Below, piece after piece: positions 1 to 21,858 of a stretch of DNA of 64,000 nucleotides (position 1 is the stretch's first letter; each line of letters starts with the position of its first letter). A model generated the notes under the pieces. The model ran no database searches, was not told the DNA's origin, and saw only the letters and a list, made by a program, of their open reading frames with translations. The stretch lies in NCBI RefSeq assembly GCF_963576545.1, contig NC_083655.1, forward strand, positions 2,641,182 through 2,705,181, written 5' to 3'. The DNA is from Limanda limanda (taxonomy: Eukaryota > Chordata > Actinopteri > Pleuronectiformes > Pleuronectidae). The position numbers and the translations under genes are program-made.

Positions 1-1088
1 ACCATTTCACTTTTAAACAAACGGATCTATAAATGTCACGTGTTGTTGAGCCTTAGAGGAGCTGGTCTCCTGGCTCTACAGCTTCAGGTTTAACATATAG
101 ATGAACTTCCTGTGTGCTGGTAGTTTGAGTCGTGCGTGGTTGTGAGGATGGTCGAGGTTGGGAGGGGTCCTTAGATTTCTATTTTTTTTGTTATTGAGGG
201 AAGCCAACATTCTTGTGGCGGCATTGAAGTGTAATTATGTCACGTGTCTATGTATGTAGCACCACACGCCCACTGGGATGGAAACACTCCAAGCCAGCCG
301 TGCGATTGACCGGACACAGGAATGCCAAGTGGTTGCTTTGATTTAATTTAATTAATATTTGTTTCTAATGAGTTCATCTGTGAGACGTGTGTTTGTTTAC
401 ATGCGTGTTTGTGTCCCTGGCGTGTTTTCGTATCTCAGTGACGAACGTGGGGTTTTGGCAGTGACACTGGAGCCTCAGACATCCATATGTGTGTGTGGGT
501 GTGTTTAAAGCTGTGTGTGTTTGTGTGTGTTTGTGGAGGGGGGGTTGTTGAGGTTGCTCCAGGCCAAGTGGGTCGTGCAGGGTCGAAGCTGTGAGTGTGC
601 ATTTGGTTTTTTCTAAATCCGTGAGCCCACTTTCGAGGAAGAGGAGTGACTGGACAAACCCGGTGATTACGATGTCAGAAGGATAAACTACAGGAAGCGA
701 ATTCTGTTTCTCAATAAAAGCAATAACAAAAGACAAAAGTCCTTCGGAGGATGTGGTCGATCTAAGGCTTTTCCTGTCATTTTTAAATCCAATATATAAA
801 ATATCAAGTGGTTTCAGGATCTCAAACGTTTGAATTTGCCTAAAAAGGTGTTTCCACTCTCCTGGGGTCACATGTGGTTTGTCGACTTCCACATTAAGTT
901 TCCACTGTTGAGTTGTTCTTGGAAAGCTGGTTGTGTCACCGGCAGACTTGTACGTTTATGTGGTTTCAAGGAGGGGGGGGGCGTACTGTATATAGACATG
1001 CATGCAACCAGAATAACACAGCTCTGTGAGTCAGAGCAGACTGTAGGTTGTCGCCCTTCATCCTTCCACTCTTTTCCTCTCTCCTCAG
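1..1088. other. phex intron 1 (3' part), no supported exon
   Basis: This stretch lies upstream of the first visible phex exon. I found no exon that could encode the short cytoplasmic tail and signal anchor expected from PHEX exon 1, so that exon is probably left of the window. A (GT)-rich low-complexity segment is present around 488-535. A minus-strand open frame covers about 540-930 and is treated separately as a weak candidate. Confidence 0.6.
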
Positions 1089-10550
<9,462 letters not shown>

Positions 10551-10920
10551 CCTTTGACCTCTGACCTCAGCCTGACCCTGGCTGTGAGCAGGAGGCCTGT
10601 GTTGAAAAGGCTGAACATGCCGGACGTAGCCTTTAGTTTGCATGTGATGTGAGTTATTCTCTGAACTCATAGACATGTTAGGAACTGAAGCCATTTTACA
10701 GGAACTTTTCCTGCACAAGTTGCAGCTACAGAAGAAAATCATGACTCAAGACTTTTGTCAGTCATAGTTTATCAATTATGTTTGGCAAAGATATTTTTTG
10801 CAAGCTGTTGTAAAAACTGCTGATTTCTATAACAACAGATGTTCAGGATATGCACTGTAAGTGTGAGTAGATAAGATTGAGCCTCTCCTATGGGAATAAA
10901 GAAGTTATACATCAGGGAGA
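10551..10920 (+). other. phex 3' UTR with poly(A) signal
   Basis: Sequence after the TGA at 10548-10550. A canonical AATAAA at 10895-10900 would give a 3' UTR of roughly 370 nt. The signal is seen directly; its use is inferred. Later AATAAA motifs downstream could serve longer isoforms. Confidence 0.5.
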
Positions 10921-12300
10921 AGGTTCAATGGCTATATATATTTTTACAGGAACATATATTCCAGATGTTACAGTAACTGTGAGAAGCAGAAATATATCAG
11001 GTCAACATCTGTAGACGTATTTATGAGCGGCCTAGTCGATGGATTCCCAGCATCCGTCAAACCAAAGACTAAATCTAAAAAATAAGAAACATATTTTAAA
11101 GATTCAAATAGTTGTGAAAGCCTGATTCATGACAATGTACGAGAAAAGCAGTTTGTTTATTTCTGAGACGTTATATGAGGCTTAATGTGTTTTGTACTTT
11201 GTGTGAGGGTGGGTGGGTGGGTGGGGGGGGGCTCTCTCTTGATAAGTCCTTGGTTTCCGCTGGACTTTGTTTGTCTGCCTCAGTTAAGCCTGAAGCTGCT
11301 GAACTCTCCGAATCACGGGAACTCGAATAACGAGATGAACTCCCATCGTTGGTCTTCTCGTCCGTGGCACTGAACTGAACAAAGTCCTTGAGTTACTTGA
11401 TGTTTCTCTGGAGTCCTGGAGGGATTTTTACCAGATTCAACAAGTTAGTCAGAAAATCACAATAGGCTCTTATCGTTTTAAACACTTTTTTTTTATTTCT
11501 AAATCAAATTTCCAGGTTGTTTTGTGTATTTAAGTGATTGTCACCTTGTTTCTCTACATTTAATTAATCTTTTTTTTTCCTATCGTTGTGATTTAAAGAA
11601 AAACTCTTTGTCCAGGTTTATTTTGGCCGCTGCTGAACTGTCACACAAACCGTCTGCCCCAGCTCTTCGTTAATTAAAACGTAGACTAGTTATTATTATT
11701 TATGTGCTATTGACAAAATAGCACAGCTGTCAATTTAGATTTTCGATTAAACAGTTAATCGATTAACGCGATCGGCGGCAATTAATATAAATCTATGAGT
11801 TTTATTTAACGCCTGCAAAATAACATGTGTGTGCAGTGCAAATAAACTGAAACCACTGTAGGATATGTAACAGAATCCAATTTTTTTAATTTACATTTTA
11901 TTATTTTGAAATGTTTTCTTTGTGTAATGGGGACGAATTATTACCCTCACTGTTCTTGGACCTATTTGTGTGTGTTTCTTGTGATTGTGGTTCATTGTGT
12001 TTCCATTTCTTTCTGTGTGTGTCTCAATAAAACTCTTGCGCTCTCCCTTCACCTCGTATCTTTGTCTTGGGGGAAACGACGAGGTGGGAAATGTGAGAGA
12101 GAAGTGAAGCGAGGTGTCGGACAGTGGCTGGAGGGGCTGATGGACGGAGGACAAAGGAGGTAAAGAGAGAGGGGCTGGAACAGAGAGAATGTCCATTCAT
12201 TGATTTACCTCCAGACCTGACAACACACACACACACACACACACATCATATCTCATTCATTTATGTCAGCAGTTCCCATGGCAACTTATTCTGTGTTGAG

Positions 12301-12302
<2 letters not shown>

Positions 12303-12339
<37 letters not shown>
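12303..12339. repeat. (GT)n microsatellite
   Basis: Perfect TG/GT dinucleotide run. A (CA)n run lies 60 bp upstream at about 12221-12245, so the two could pair as an inverted repeat. Confidence 0.9.
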
Positions 12340-12341
<2 letters not shown>

Positions 12342-14639
12342 ACTTTGTCACACAGCATCAGGCTCGAGGAAACATTAATGACGTGTATTTGTGGCAACAC
12401 CAGCGACAGTAACATCAATACACACCAATTAGAAATCAGTCCAGAGCCTAGTCTGTTATGGTGGTGTGTGTCTGTGTGTGTCTGTGTGTGTGGGTGTGTG
12501 TTGGATTGGTGATTAATTGACAAAGATAGGGAATAAGTGAGATGGATGATAATGAACTGAGATTTTATTTTACTAGATGTGTAAATAATAATAATCAGGC
12601 AGATATTCTTACATCAATGATCAATGGGAAGTTGAAACAGTGATGTCACCGCATGTGGCCACAGCTTCCTACTGCTCCTGAAAACATTACAGTCACATGT
12701 TTGTTGAGTGTTGTTTTGTTGTTTCTGTAATTTTCATTGCAAATATTTCATTGTGAATTTAATTCACTCCAGCGGAAACACTGTGTAATCGGATTTTTTT
12801 GTATTTAACAAACTCCAACATCAACATCCTGACATTTCACGCTATAGAAAATGATCCAAGCAGCAGTAACATAATCAATAAGAGAAATGTAAATTTTCTT
12901 CTATTTATAGTAAAAAATATATAGTAAAACCAACAATAACAAATACATATACAGTTATCTATCGTAGGACCTTGAAATATCAAAATTTAGACTTGTGCTA
13001 AATTAAATTTTGATCAATTTTGTCTTGTGAATCTTCATCATTGCCTAAAAGATGGAGTCCAAAATAAACACAGCTTTTAGTACATTACAATTGTTTTAAA
13101 TTGTCATCTATGCATATTATTTATTGACAGAATACTTTATAAATCACAGAATCATAAGATTTCCTTCATGTGTTTCAAAAGTCCCAAAAAGCAGATTATT
13201 TAATTTTTAAAATGTTTAAAATTTAATGTTCTCCTCCCTGAAAGCAATATATGCCCCCAACTGATTTGGGTACCTTCAAGTTTAATTCCCAGTATATACA
13301 TGTGTCTGTTGTTTGGGCTTCGATACCTGAGGCGCCACCGCCGGCGCCTAACACGACAAACTGTCCCTGCAGCCGCCACGACGCCCTGTGAGGCTGCAGC
13401 AGTTAAACATGAGTTAGAGTCTGACTCTGTGCCGTTACCTCATCGAATCCACATAAATCTGCTTTAGAGGCCGGAGTAAAAATGACAGCTCCAGTGATTA
13501 AACCTGTGATTTGTCACCGGGATCAGTCCCTGTTCAACACAGCTACATCAATATGTGAGCAAACAGTGGAGAATCAAGTCGTGCTTGTTGTTTGTCACAG
13601 AGGCTCAGTCGTGGTGTGATGCATTGGATCACTGCAGCCTGACCCAGGCCTGCAGTTCTGCCTCTGTCCAGCGAGGGGCAGTTAAACCTGCCTCCAGGCC
13701 CTGGTAGAGATGGCGTACATGTTACAGATGAGCCCAGCGATCAGACAGATTAAATTTAGCTCTCGGAGGTGAGAGCAGCTCCTCTCGGATCTCACACTCC
13801 GACCTTTCCCCCCCACTCGGGTTTTCCTCCGGCGCTGCAGAGGTCGTCGGGCGTCTCCGTGTTTTCTTCATCAGCTGCTTCGCCTCTGCATCTTTTTCTC
13901 TGCAGGTGAAGACGAAGCAGAGCGATTCTTCCATCTGCATCCATCTGCATCCATCTGCATCCATCTCTGTTTCTCTAATCAGATCTCAGAGTCTCCGAGA
14001 GGCCACCACTTGACTTTATTTCCCTGCTCGTGCCCCTCGCAATGACCTCCCTCCTCCATCAGCCCGCTGCTTACAGCATCCTGCCTGCAGGCCTCGTGAG
14101 CTAATGTCCAAATGACATTTAGAAATTACGAATGCTGCCGACCCACCGGGAGGAAGCAGAACGTAGACGCACAGAAATAGCAGAGTGGAAAACGAAGATG
14201 GACGGATGAAGTGGAAACATGGAAGGAGGCAGAGATCCAGATGGTGTCACGGAGAACAGTCGAGCTGAGAGGTGACGAGATTGAGTTTGACAGACAGGCC
14301 GTCAGGGAGAGAGCCTGGTGTTCCTACGTTGGGAATTTGCAGTGTTTTGCAGAAGCATGTGTGCAGAGTGGAAACTGAAGAGAAATCCATCCTCTCTGCA
14401 AAGCCCCCCCGGCCGAGAGCTTCTGTTCTCAGACTGAAAGTGTCATGTTCAGTGAGACACAGACATTTTTATGGTGCAGTAAGGACATTCAGTCATTTCT
14501 GAGGTTACGTTATGTGTGTTTAAAAGATGATTCTTTATATCTGAAATCATATACGTGTCATTTAAAACGACATTTTTCACACAAACCTTGTGCCTGAATA
14601 TAATACGCACGCTCAAGCATCTCTCTGCTAACTTGAACC

Positions 14640-14720
14640 AGCCACTAGGGGGCGCAGGAGATGTTTTGGCTTCACTTTTGAGGAGCTGTCATGTCGTCTA
14701 TTGTTGTATTCAGTCGACTC
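14640..14720 (+). repeat. Dispersed fish repeat fragment (family R1)
   Basis: Carries the family signature: agccac followed by a GGGGGCGCAGGAGATG variant, then a ttttggcttcacttttg segment and GAGCTGTCATGTCGTC. The same order of motifs appears at 16795-17170 and, inverted, at 28195-28290. No coding capacity; probably a MITE or SINE remnant. Confidence 0.55.
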
Positions 14721-15977
14721 AAAGTAAAGATATTTATATTATTGACTCACAAACGGACACAGCAGGTGTATGAACAGCCAAGAGGATTTTAGCAGATTGT
14801 CTTTGACTTCATAAACATTTTGCACAAGCATCATCCTTGAGTTTGTTCTTATTTCTTCTTCTTCTTCTTCTCTGTCCCTGACCCCGCGTCACCTTTCTAA
14901 GTCTCTGCATTCTTCAGCCTTGCGTCAGTGTTGCTGCAGCTGCACAAAGCAAAGGGAGATTCGTTTTAATCCTGTCATTTAATAATTTTTTAAGCAGTTC
15001 TGCATATTATCCTGTATTACCTATACTACTGTAGTTGTGCTTCATCTCAGGTTTATGATCATTATGACTGATTATCATCCGGCTGTTCTGAGGCCTCTCC
15101 CACATTTGCAGGTGCTGTTAGTAGTTAATCACCGTTATTAGCTTGTTAAAAAAAAAAACCACACATTTCCACCATCTCCTCCTCCAGCTGCCACGTTGTG
15201 ACTCCTCGGAGCTGGAGTGTGAAAATCCCTCTGATCAGGAAGATTTTCTCCGTTTGAACTGACTCAGCCGCTGTAACACTTTCTGCAGATTCTCTTCATT
15301 TGAATATGAAGAGCTGCCAAACTGAGCCTGTGCTAAAATTATAAATCTCAGCGGCTCAGGGTTTAACATATTTGGGATCCAACTTGAGGAGTTGGGGTGA
15401 AATGAAGTCTTGATTTCTCATAACGGGTAAAGTTTGTCCCCGCAGAAAGGCAGATTGGATGCGTTCCGATCTTGGCAACCGTATCTGCCCCATGTAACTA
15501 CGGATAGATGGGTAAATAAATAATACAGGAGAACGGGGGAAATGGAAAATGAAGGGATAGACTCTTTATTAATAGATGGCCTCAACCAAAACAGATGGAT
15601 TGGGGGATGGGAGGGGTGTAAGAAAGAGGAAGGTGGGCGGTGGAGGAGCGTGGACGCAGAGGGAGGAGCCGATTCTACAAATGTATAAAAGTATACCGGC
15701 CCTCGACCGACCCTGCGTCCATATAGCGCTCTTTAATAATAGAGGGAGGATGTCAGGCAGATTGACAAACACAAGAGGAACAACAACCTGATGCTCTCCT
15801 CTTTGCTGCCAGAACCATTTCCCTCCTCTTGTGTGAATGTGGGTCTGTGTGTTGAAGTACGTCGTAGGTCACAGCTTTCCAGCCCTGGAGGATTTTCCCC
15901 TCCTTTGTTTCTGTAGGTGCTGAAAATAGCCCGGTAAAAATGGAGCCCATTCATTTTCTCCACCTTCCTCTCGCTGT

Positions 15978-16012
<35 letters not shown>

Positions 16013-16489
16013 ACACTTCTGATTTCTATAAATCATTCAGCGACACTAATTAGTACTTTTCTTATCAGAAACTGCCTCGAGCCCCCGTATATCTCTGCAG
16101 TCTTTCATTTTCCATTCTGCTCTTCCTTCCTCCCCGGGGGGGGGGGGGACGCTGGCTCATTCATTCCTGCTCCGCTCGTCTCGCGCCGGACGGCTAATGG
16201 GGATTAAAGGCTAATTGACGCCTAATTGAATAGTGGATTAGAACGTGTATAAACAGATGTTGTTGCCTTTTCCCAGTTTTTAATCCAGGTTTTTTCTCAG
16301 AACCGTTGCTCGTGTTCCTTTTCCCAACAGGCGGATTAACCCTCAGAAGCATGTTAACACCTTGTTGAAGTAATAGCTGCTCATCTTGAGTTATTATGAG
16401 AAACTGTCCCCTTACATAAAAAAGAGCCCATTGGTGGATTGTGCAAAGTAGTTAGCAGTGTATATAAATATATAAACACTTCTCCTCTT

Positions 16490-17170
16490 TCTCCAAAAAT
16501 GACATATCTTGGAAACAGGTGTTGCCATTTTGTGTTTTTTTGACATTATTTGACGCTTTAGTCTGGATGTCCTCAACCAATCCGGAGTTAGGGTCAGCTG
16601 TCAATCATGACCTTATATATATAGTGTCAAAAAACAAAATGTACATCCGAACAAACCTCTTTGGATTAAAAACTACCTAAAATGACAGAAACTATCTTTG
16701 AATAAAATGTATTAAACATGTACTTTAATTTTGTTTTTGCTGTCCCATCTGCTAACATGGAGAAGGTGAGGTTTATGTATTATCTATACCAAAGCCAGCC
16801 ACCAGATGGCGATCAAGATGCATCAGTTTCACCTGTTGTACAAATATGACATATCTTGGATACAGGTGTTGCCATTTTGTGTTTTTTTGACATTATTTGA
16901 CACTTTAGTCTGGACGTCCTCAACCAATCCGGAGTCAAGGTCAACTGTCAAGCATGACCTTATATATAAAGTGTCAAATAACTAATTAAATCAAACACAG
17001 GAACAAACCTCTGTACTTAAATGTACTCAAACTATTTTGTAGCTGTCCCATCTGCTAACACGGAGAAGGTGAGGTTTATGATCGATACCAAAGCCAGCCA
17101 CCAGATGGCGATCAAGATGTTTCAGCTTCACCTTTGGATAGATGTCATCTCGTCCATCTATATATACATT
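16490..17170 (+). repeat. Tandemly duplicated dispersed repeat (family R1)
   Basis: Two copies of a block of about 330 bp lie head to tail: tgacatatcttgga near 16500 and 16846, the segment tttgtgtttttttgacatta in both, cctcaaccaatccggagt in both, and later gccagccaccagatggcgat in both (about 16794 and 17093). The copies differ by scattered substitutions. Family signature motifs are shared with 14640-14720 and, reversed, with 28195-28290. Confidence 0.7.
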
Positions 17171-19234
17171 CTACGCTCGTGACCTATTTTTGAATCAAAT
17201 TTAAAATGTTCCGATCGTGCCGTGTAATAATCCACTCGCAGTGCCGAGAGCATGGTTTCACTTTGGGGATGTTTGGACGCCCGCAGCACTTAGTTGAGGT
17301 GAGAGAAAAGATTGTGGCCTTGGATAACAGAGAGAAAGATTCACCGCGAGGTCGGAGTGAATGTAATTATTCACATTTCAACCAAAACCACATTATTTCC
17401 CATGATCCTGCAGCAGCGAGAGGGAACAGAACGAGTGAAGCAAAGAGCGTGAAGCTGCGTGAAGTCGACACGAAGCTGCAGATTCAGGTGAAAACTCCTG
17501 ATCAACTGTGAGTGACCCTGGTTCAAAGGGTCCGGAGCAGCAGCAACAGGTGGGCACAGGCAGTGGATGCAGCTTAACAGGATAATGAAATCATCTTTAT
17601 TAACTAAATGAGTTATATCAGGTAATGGCTAATGCACACTGAAGATGGATGTGGGTTCTCCACCGATAAACCAATTACTGCAGCAGCAGAAATCAATGAA
17701 AAATACATAAATTTTCCAACTTCCCCATTTATAACGGTAAGATGAATGTTGTTTCTCCGTGAATGTGAGTGTTGTGAGTCCTTGTTTTTCTTCAGATACA
17801 CAATTGCTAAATGTTCTATTTTTAGGATTTTAGGAGTTTTCTTTGCTTGTGAAACAGATTTTCTTTTGTTCTTCTTGTGAATGCGAACAGGTAAAAGAAA
17901 AGCTTGTTCTGTGCGTATCTGGATGTTTTTATTACACAACGCCCTGATTGATGCTTCCCTGTGAGGCCGGAGCCATTAGTGTGTCCCCGTGTGCACCATT
18001 ACACACAGTTTGTCCATTTGATTTCATGGGTTTAAATACGCAGGCAGACGGGAAGAGTGTGTGATCTCCGTACGTCTACATCACACTGTTATCTCCCTGC
18101 TCTGTGTGTGTCTGTCTGTGTGTGTGTGTCTCTCTCTCTCTCTCTTTTGTATCTGACACATCCACTCTATAAGCAGATTGAGAGCCAGCAGGTGTGTGTG
18201 ACAGACACACAAAGAGAGAGAGAAGGTGTGTGTGTATGTGTGGAGGTGTAATGTGGGTGTGCTAGTATGTGTGTGTTTTTTTCGGGGGGATGGGTGGCAT
18301 CAACGTTGCCATGGGAACCTGGGCTGTGTTAAAAAAAAAAAGTAATTTGTCTGGTTGCCATAGCAACTGGCTACTCAACATCAAACCTAAGAGACGCTTC
18401 ATGAATCTTCAACTAGGACACACACACACACACACACACACAGACACACACACACACACTTGTCGCTGTATGACGATATGTGACTTCGCAAATTTATGAA
18501 GTTGCACATGTCAAAGGGTAAATTGATAAAATACAAAATAAAACTCCAACAGGTTTAAATAAAATATAAAATATATAGAGGATTATGTTTCTTGTCATTT
18601 TACATGAATCCTCAGAACAGCAGCAAGAATAAAACTCACTTTCTATCATTTATAAACACACAATAGGTTAAAGTAGTTCTTAGCAGATATGAAGTGACAA
18701 CAACACAACAAACCAAACACAACGACAAACACGCTTTGTCAGCATTTTCTTTAAAAGACTTTGAGTTCGTCCAATCAGTGACGAGCAGCAGCTACTTCTG
18801 TCAGAAGTTTATGCTGCTGTGGTTTGTGATTTTTTGTGTTTTGTGATCTATTGTGTTGTTTGTTGTTTTACTTGATTTGTTGTGTTTCTGTTGTTGTGTT
18901 TTGTTTGATTATTGGTTGTCATGCTTTTTCTGTATGTTTTAGGTGATTTGTTGTGTTTTTGGTGTATTGTTCAATAGTTAATGTTTAATGTTTTTGTTGT
19001 CGTGTTTAATTATTTGTGTTGTGCTTTTGTTTTTGTTTTCTTTTGCTTTTCTTTTATCTTGACTTTGACATTGTGTTAGAGCCACTATACAATATAAAAT
19101 GCTGGAAAATATATTTATCTGGATTGATAGAAATATTATAGTATCATCTCTGCACAGACACAGACACACACTTGGTGCCACTCAGTCTAATGACTTTTAG
19201 TTTGTTTGTTTCTCTCTTCCTCTGCATTGTGGTA

Positions 19235-19359
19235 GAGGAAGAGAGAAAGTGAGAGAGAGGGGCGGGGCAGGAGAAAGGGGTCTCAGAGTGGAAGAGAGAG
19301 AGGAGAGGGGGAGAGAGAGGGGGGAGAGAGATGGAGAGAAAGAGAGAGGAGAGATAGAC

Positions 19360-19393
<34 letters not shown>

Positions 19394-19452
19394 ATCAGAG
19401 AGATAGAGTCAGAGAGATAGAGGAGAGAGGGAGAGAGAGAGTGAGAGAAACC

Positions 19453-19483
<31 letters not shown>

Positions 19484-19916
19484 GAGAGACAGACAGAGAT
19501 AGAGAGAGAGAGAGAATCAGAGAGATAGAGTCAGAGAGAGAGAGAGGAGAGAGGGCACGGAGAGAGAGAAAGAGAGAGAGAGGGGGGTGAGACAGAATGA
19601 GAGACTGAGAGAGATGGAGAGAAAGAGAGAGGAGAGACAGACAGAGATAGAGAGAGAGAGAGAGGAGAGAGAGAATCAGAGAGAGAGAGTCAGAGAGAGA
19701 GAGGAGAGAGGGAGAGGGAGAGAGAGAGCGAGAGAAACCGAGAGAGAGAGAGAAAGAGAGAGGAGAGACAGACAGAGCTAGAGAGAGAGAGAGAGAATCA
19801 GAGAGATAGAGTCAGAGAGAGAGAGGAGAGAGAGAGAAACAGAGAGTGAGAGAGAGAGAGGAGAGAGAGAGAAACAGAGAGTGAGAGAGAGAAACAGAGT
19901 CAGAGAGAGAGATAAT

Positions 19917-19966
<50 letters not shown>

Positions 19967-20111
19967 AGAGAGCGAGAGAGAGAGAGAGGGGAGAGAGAGA
20001 GAGAGGGAGACCGACAGAAACACAGAGACAGAGAGAGATATTCAGAGAGAGAGAGAGTAAAGCGAGAGAGAGAAACAGAGAGGGAGAGAGAGAGCGAGAG
20101 AAACCGAGAGA

Positions 20112-20151
<40 letters not shown>

Positions 20152-20281
20152 GAGAGAGATTCAGAGAGAGAGAGAGTCAGAGATAGAGAGAGAGGGAGAG
20201 AGAAACAGAGAGAGAGAGAATCAGAGAGAGAGAGAAACAGAGAGAGAGAGAGAATCAGAGAGAGAGAGAGAGAGAGAGAGA
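19235..20281. repeat. (GA)n polypurine tract about 1.05 kb
   Basis: Nearly pure purine on the + strand: GAGA runs broken by short insertions such as gacagacagagata, aatcagagagata and aaaccgaga that recur at intervals, giving a higher-order structure. It ends abruptly at 20282, where GC-rich promoter-like DNA of ptchd1 starts. Long open frames on both strands here (Arg/Glu-rich on +, Ser/Leu-rich on -) are products of the dinucleotide repeat and not genes. Confidence 0.95.
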
Positions 20282-20658
20282 GACGGTCCCCGGTTCTAAG
20301 CCGGTGCTCAGTGACGTGTCTTCCCCCGGATCGGAGCAGAGCTGCCGGGAGACAGCAGCCCGGCGGCGGAGGAGCACAACCAGCGGAGAGGAGGAGGAGA
20401 GGAGGAGAAGAGGAGGAGGAGAAGAGGAGGAGGACAGGGCGGAGGACAGGGACGCCTTCTGCCGCAGAGGAAAACCCAAACACCGGCCTGATCCACCCCC
20501 CGTCCCCCCCGTCCCCCCCACACCGCGTCACTTCCAGCCAGGCGACCGGACCGCGACACCACCACGACACCGGGAGGATGAAGGGTGGAGCTGGACGCGA
20601 TGGATGAGAGGATCCACTCCGTCATCACGGGGTCGGCCCCCCTGGTTCCCCTCTGCAG
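20282..20658 (+). promoter_or_regulatory. GC-rich promoter region and candidate 5' UTR exon of ptchd1
   Basis: CpG-rich DNA directly after the GA tract. A consensus donor, CTGCAG/GTATGT, follows base 20658, and a matching acceptor, TGTCCCTCCAG, ends at 21646 ahead of the coding exon. This suggests a non-coding first exon ending at 20658 and a 988-bp intron. The transcription start is not determinable by eye. No TATA box was noted, as is usual for CpG-island promoters. Confidence 0.5.
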
Positions 20659-20825
20659 GTATGTGCACCCCCCCAACCTAACCCACCCCTCCCACCCCCC
20701 CAGCCGGTGTGTGTGTGTGTGTGTGTGTGTCTGCAACCTGTCCGAGTGCGCGGCTGCACAGCGGGGAGTCCGAGGTGTGATCCGCCAATTACCGGACGAG
20801 ATTTGGCGCTGCGATGCTTTTTCTG

Positions 20826-21609
20826 ATGCGGGCTGCAGGCTGCTGAACCCCGGGCTGCAGGCTGCTGAATCCCGGGCTGCAGGATCCTGAATCCCGGGCT
20901 GCAGGCTGCTGAATGCCGGGCTGCAGGATCCTGAATCCCGGGTTGCAGGCTGCTGAATCCCGGGCTGCAGGCTGCTGAATCCCGGGTTGCAGGCTGCTGA
21001 ATCCCGGGCTGCAGGATCCTGAATGCCGGGCTGCAGGATCCTGAATGCCGGGCTGCAGGCTGCTGAATCCCGGGTTGCAGGCTGCTGAATCCCGGGCTGC
21101 AGGATCCTGAATGCCGGGCTGCAGGATCCTGAATGCCGGGCTGCAGGCTGCTGAGACCCCGGGTTGCAGGATCCTGAATCCCGGGTTGCAGGATCCTGAA
21201 TCCCGGGTTGCAGGATCCTGAATCCCGGGTTGCAGTATCCTGAGACCCCGGGTTGCAGGCTGCTGAATACCGGGCTGCAGGCTCCTGAGACCCCGGTACA
21301 TGTTGCTCAGACCCCGGGTTGCAGGCTCCTGAGACCCCGGGCTGCAGGCTCCTGAGACCCCGGTACATGTTGCTCAGACCCCGGGTTGCATGCTGCTGAA
21401 TCCCGGGTTGCAGGCTCCTGAGACCCCGGTACATGTTGCTCAGACCCCGGGTTGCAGGCTCCAGAGACCCCGGGTTGCAGGCTGCTGAGACCCCGGTACA
21501 TGTTGCTCAGACCCCGGGTTGCAGGATCCTGAGACCACGGGCTGCAGGCTCCAGAGACCCCGGGTTGCAGGCTCCTGAGACCCCGGTACATGTTGCTCAG
21601 ACCCCGGGT
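20826..21609. repeat. GC-rich minisatellite, 22-bp and 44-bp units
   Basis: About 780 bp of tandem units. The first part alternates two 22-bp forms, one with GCTGCTGAATCCCGGGCTGC and one with GATCCTGAATCCCGGGTTGC. The last part, from about 21270, is made of a composite unit of roughly 44 bp containing gagaccccggtacatgttgc. It fills the putative first intron of ptchd1. A long minus-strand frame here simply translates the repeat. Confidence 0.95.
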
Positions 21610-21858
21610 CCTCTAACGCTCTCTTGTCTCCTCTGTGTCCCTCCAGCGGATGAGAGAACCCCGGGGATCTCGGGCTGGCTTCTCCCCGGCTGCTGACCTC
21701 CTGCTCCGGGGACACCTCCTCCTGCCACCACCCGGCGGCACCTCTCCTCCCTGAGAGCCACGGAGCCCCCCCCATGCGTCCGGCGGCCCCTGATGCTCTC
21801 CGGTGCTCCGGGGCTTTCCGGTCGGTGGGAGCGGCTCGAGCCTCGGCCGGGCGCTAGG

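Larger units (their letters stand above)
10921..19230. other. phex-ptchd1 intergenic region
   Basis: About 8.3 kb with no gene I can support. Open frames here are short and mostly follow microsatellites: (CA)n near 12221-12245, (GT)n 12303-12339, (CA)n 15978-16006 and (CA)n 18418-18460. It also holds a four-copy ten-base minisatellite (catccatctg, 13930-13965) and members of a dispersed repeat family (14640-14720, 16490-17170). Distal regulatory elements of phex or ptchd1 may lie here but cannot be seen by eye. Confidence 0.6.

Noticed and set aside
11700..11800. Cluster of gttaatcgattaac-type motifs resembling a MITE end
   Set aside because: No matching inverted end or target duplication could be found nearby.
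19249..20570. Long open frames on both strands (Arg/Glu-rich and Ser/Leu-rich)
   Set aside because: They are translations of the (GA)n/(CT)n dinucleotide repeat, which has no stop codons in any frame.
20625..21434. 269-codon minus-strand frame rich in LQPG and CSPG motifs
   Set aside because: It is the translation of the 22-bp/44-bp minisatellite; the same array is open in several frames and there is no splice or start context.
21793..21858. Upstream in-frame ATG adding 22 residues to ptchd1
   Set aside because: The N-terminus of the family begins MLRQVLH, matching the ATG at 21859; the upstream extension has no similarity I recognise.
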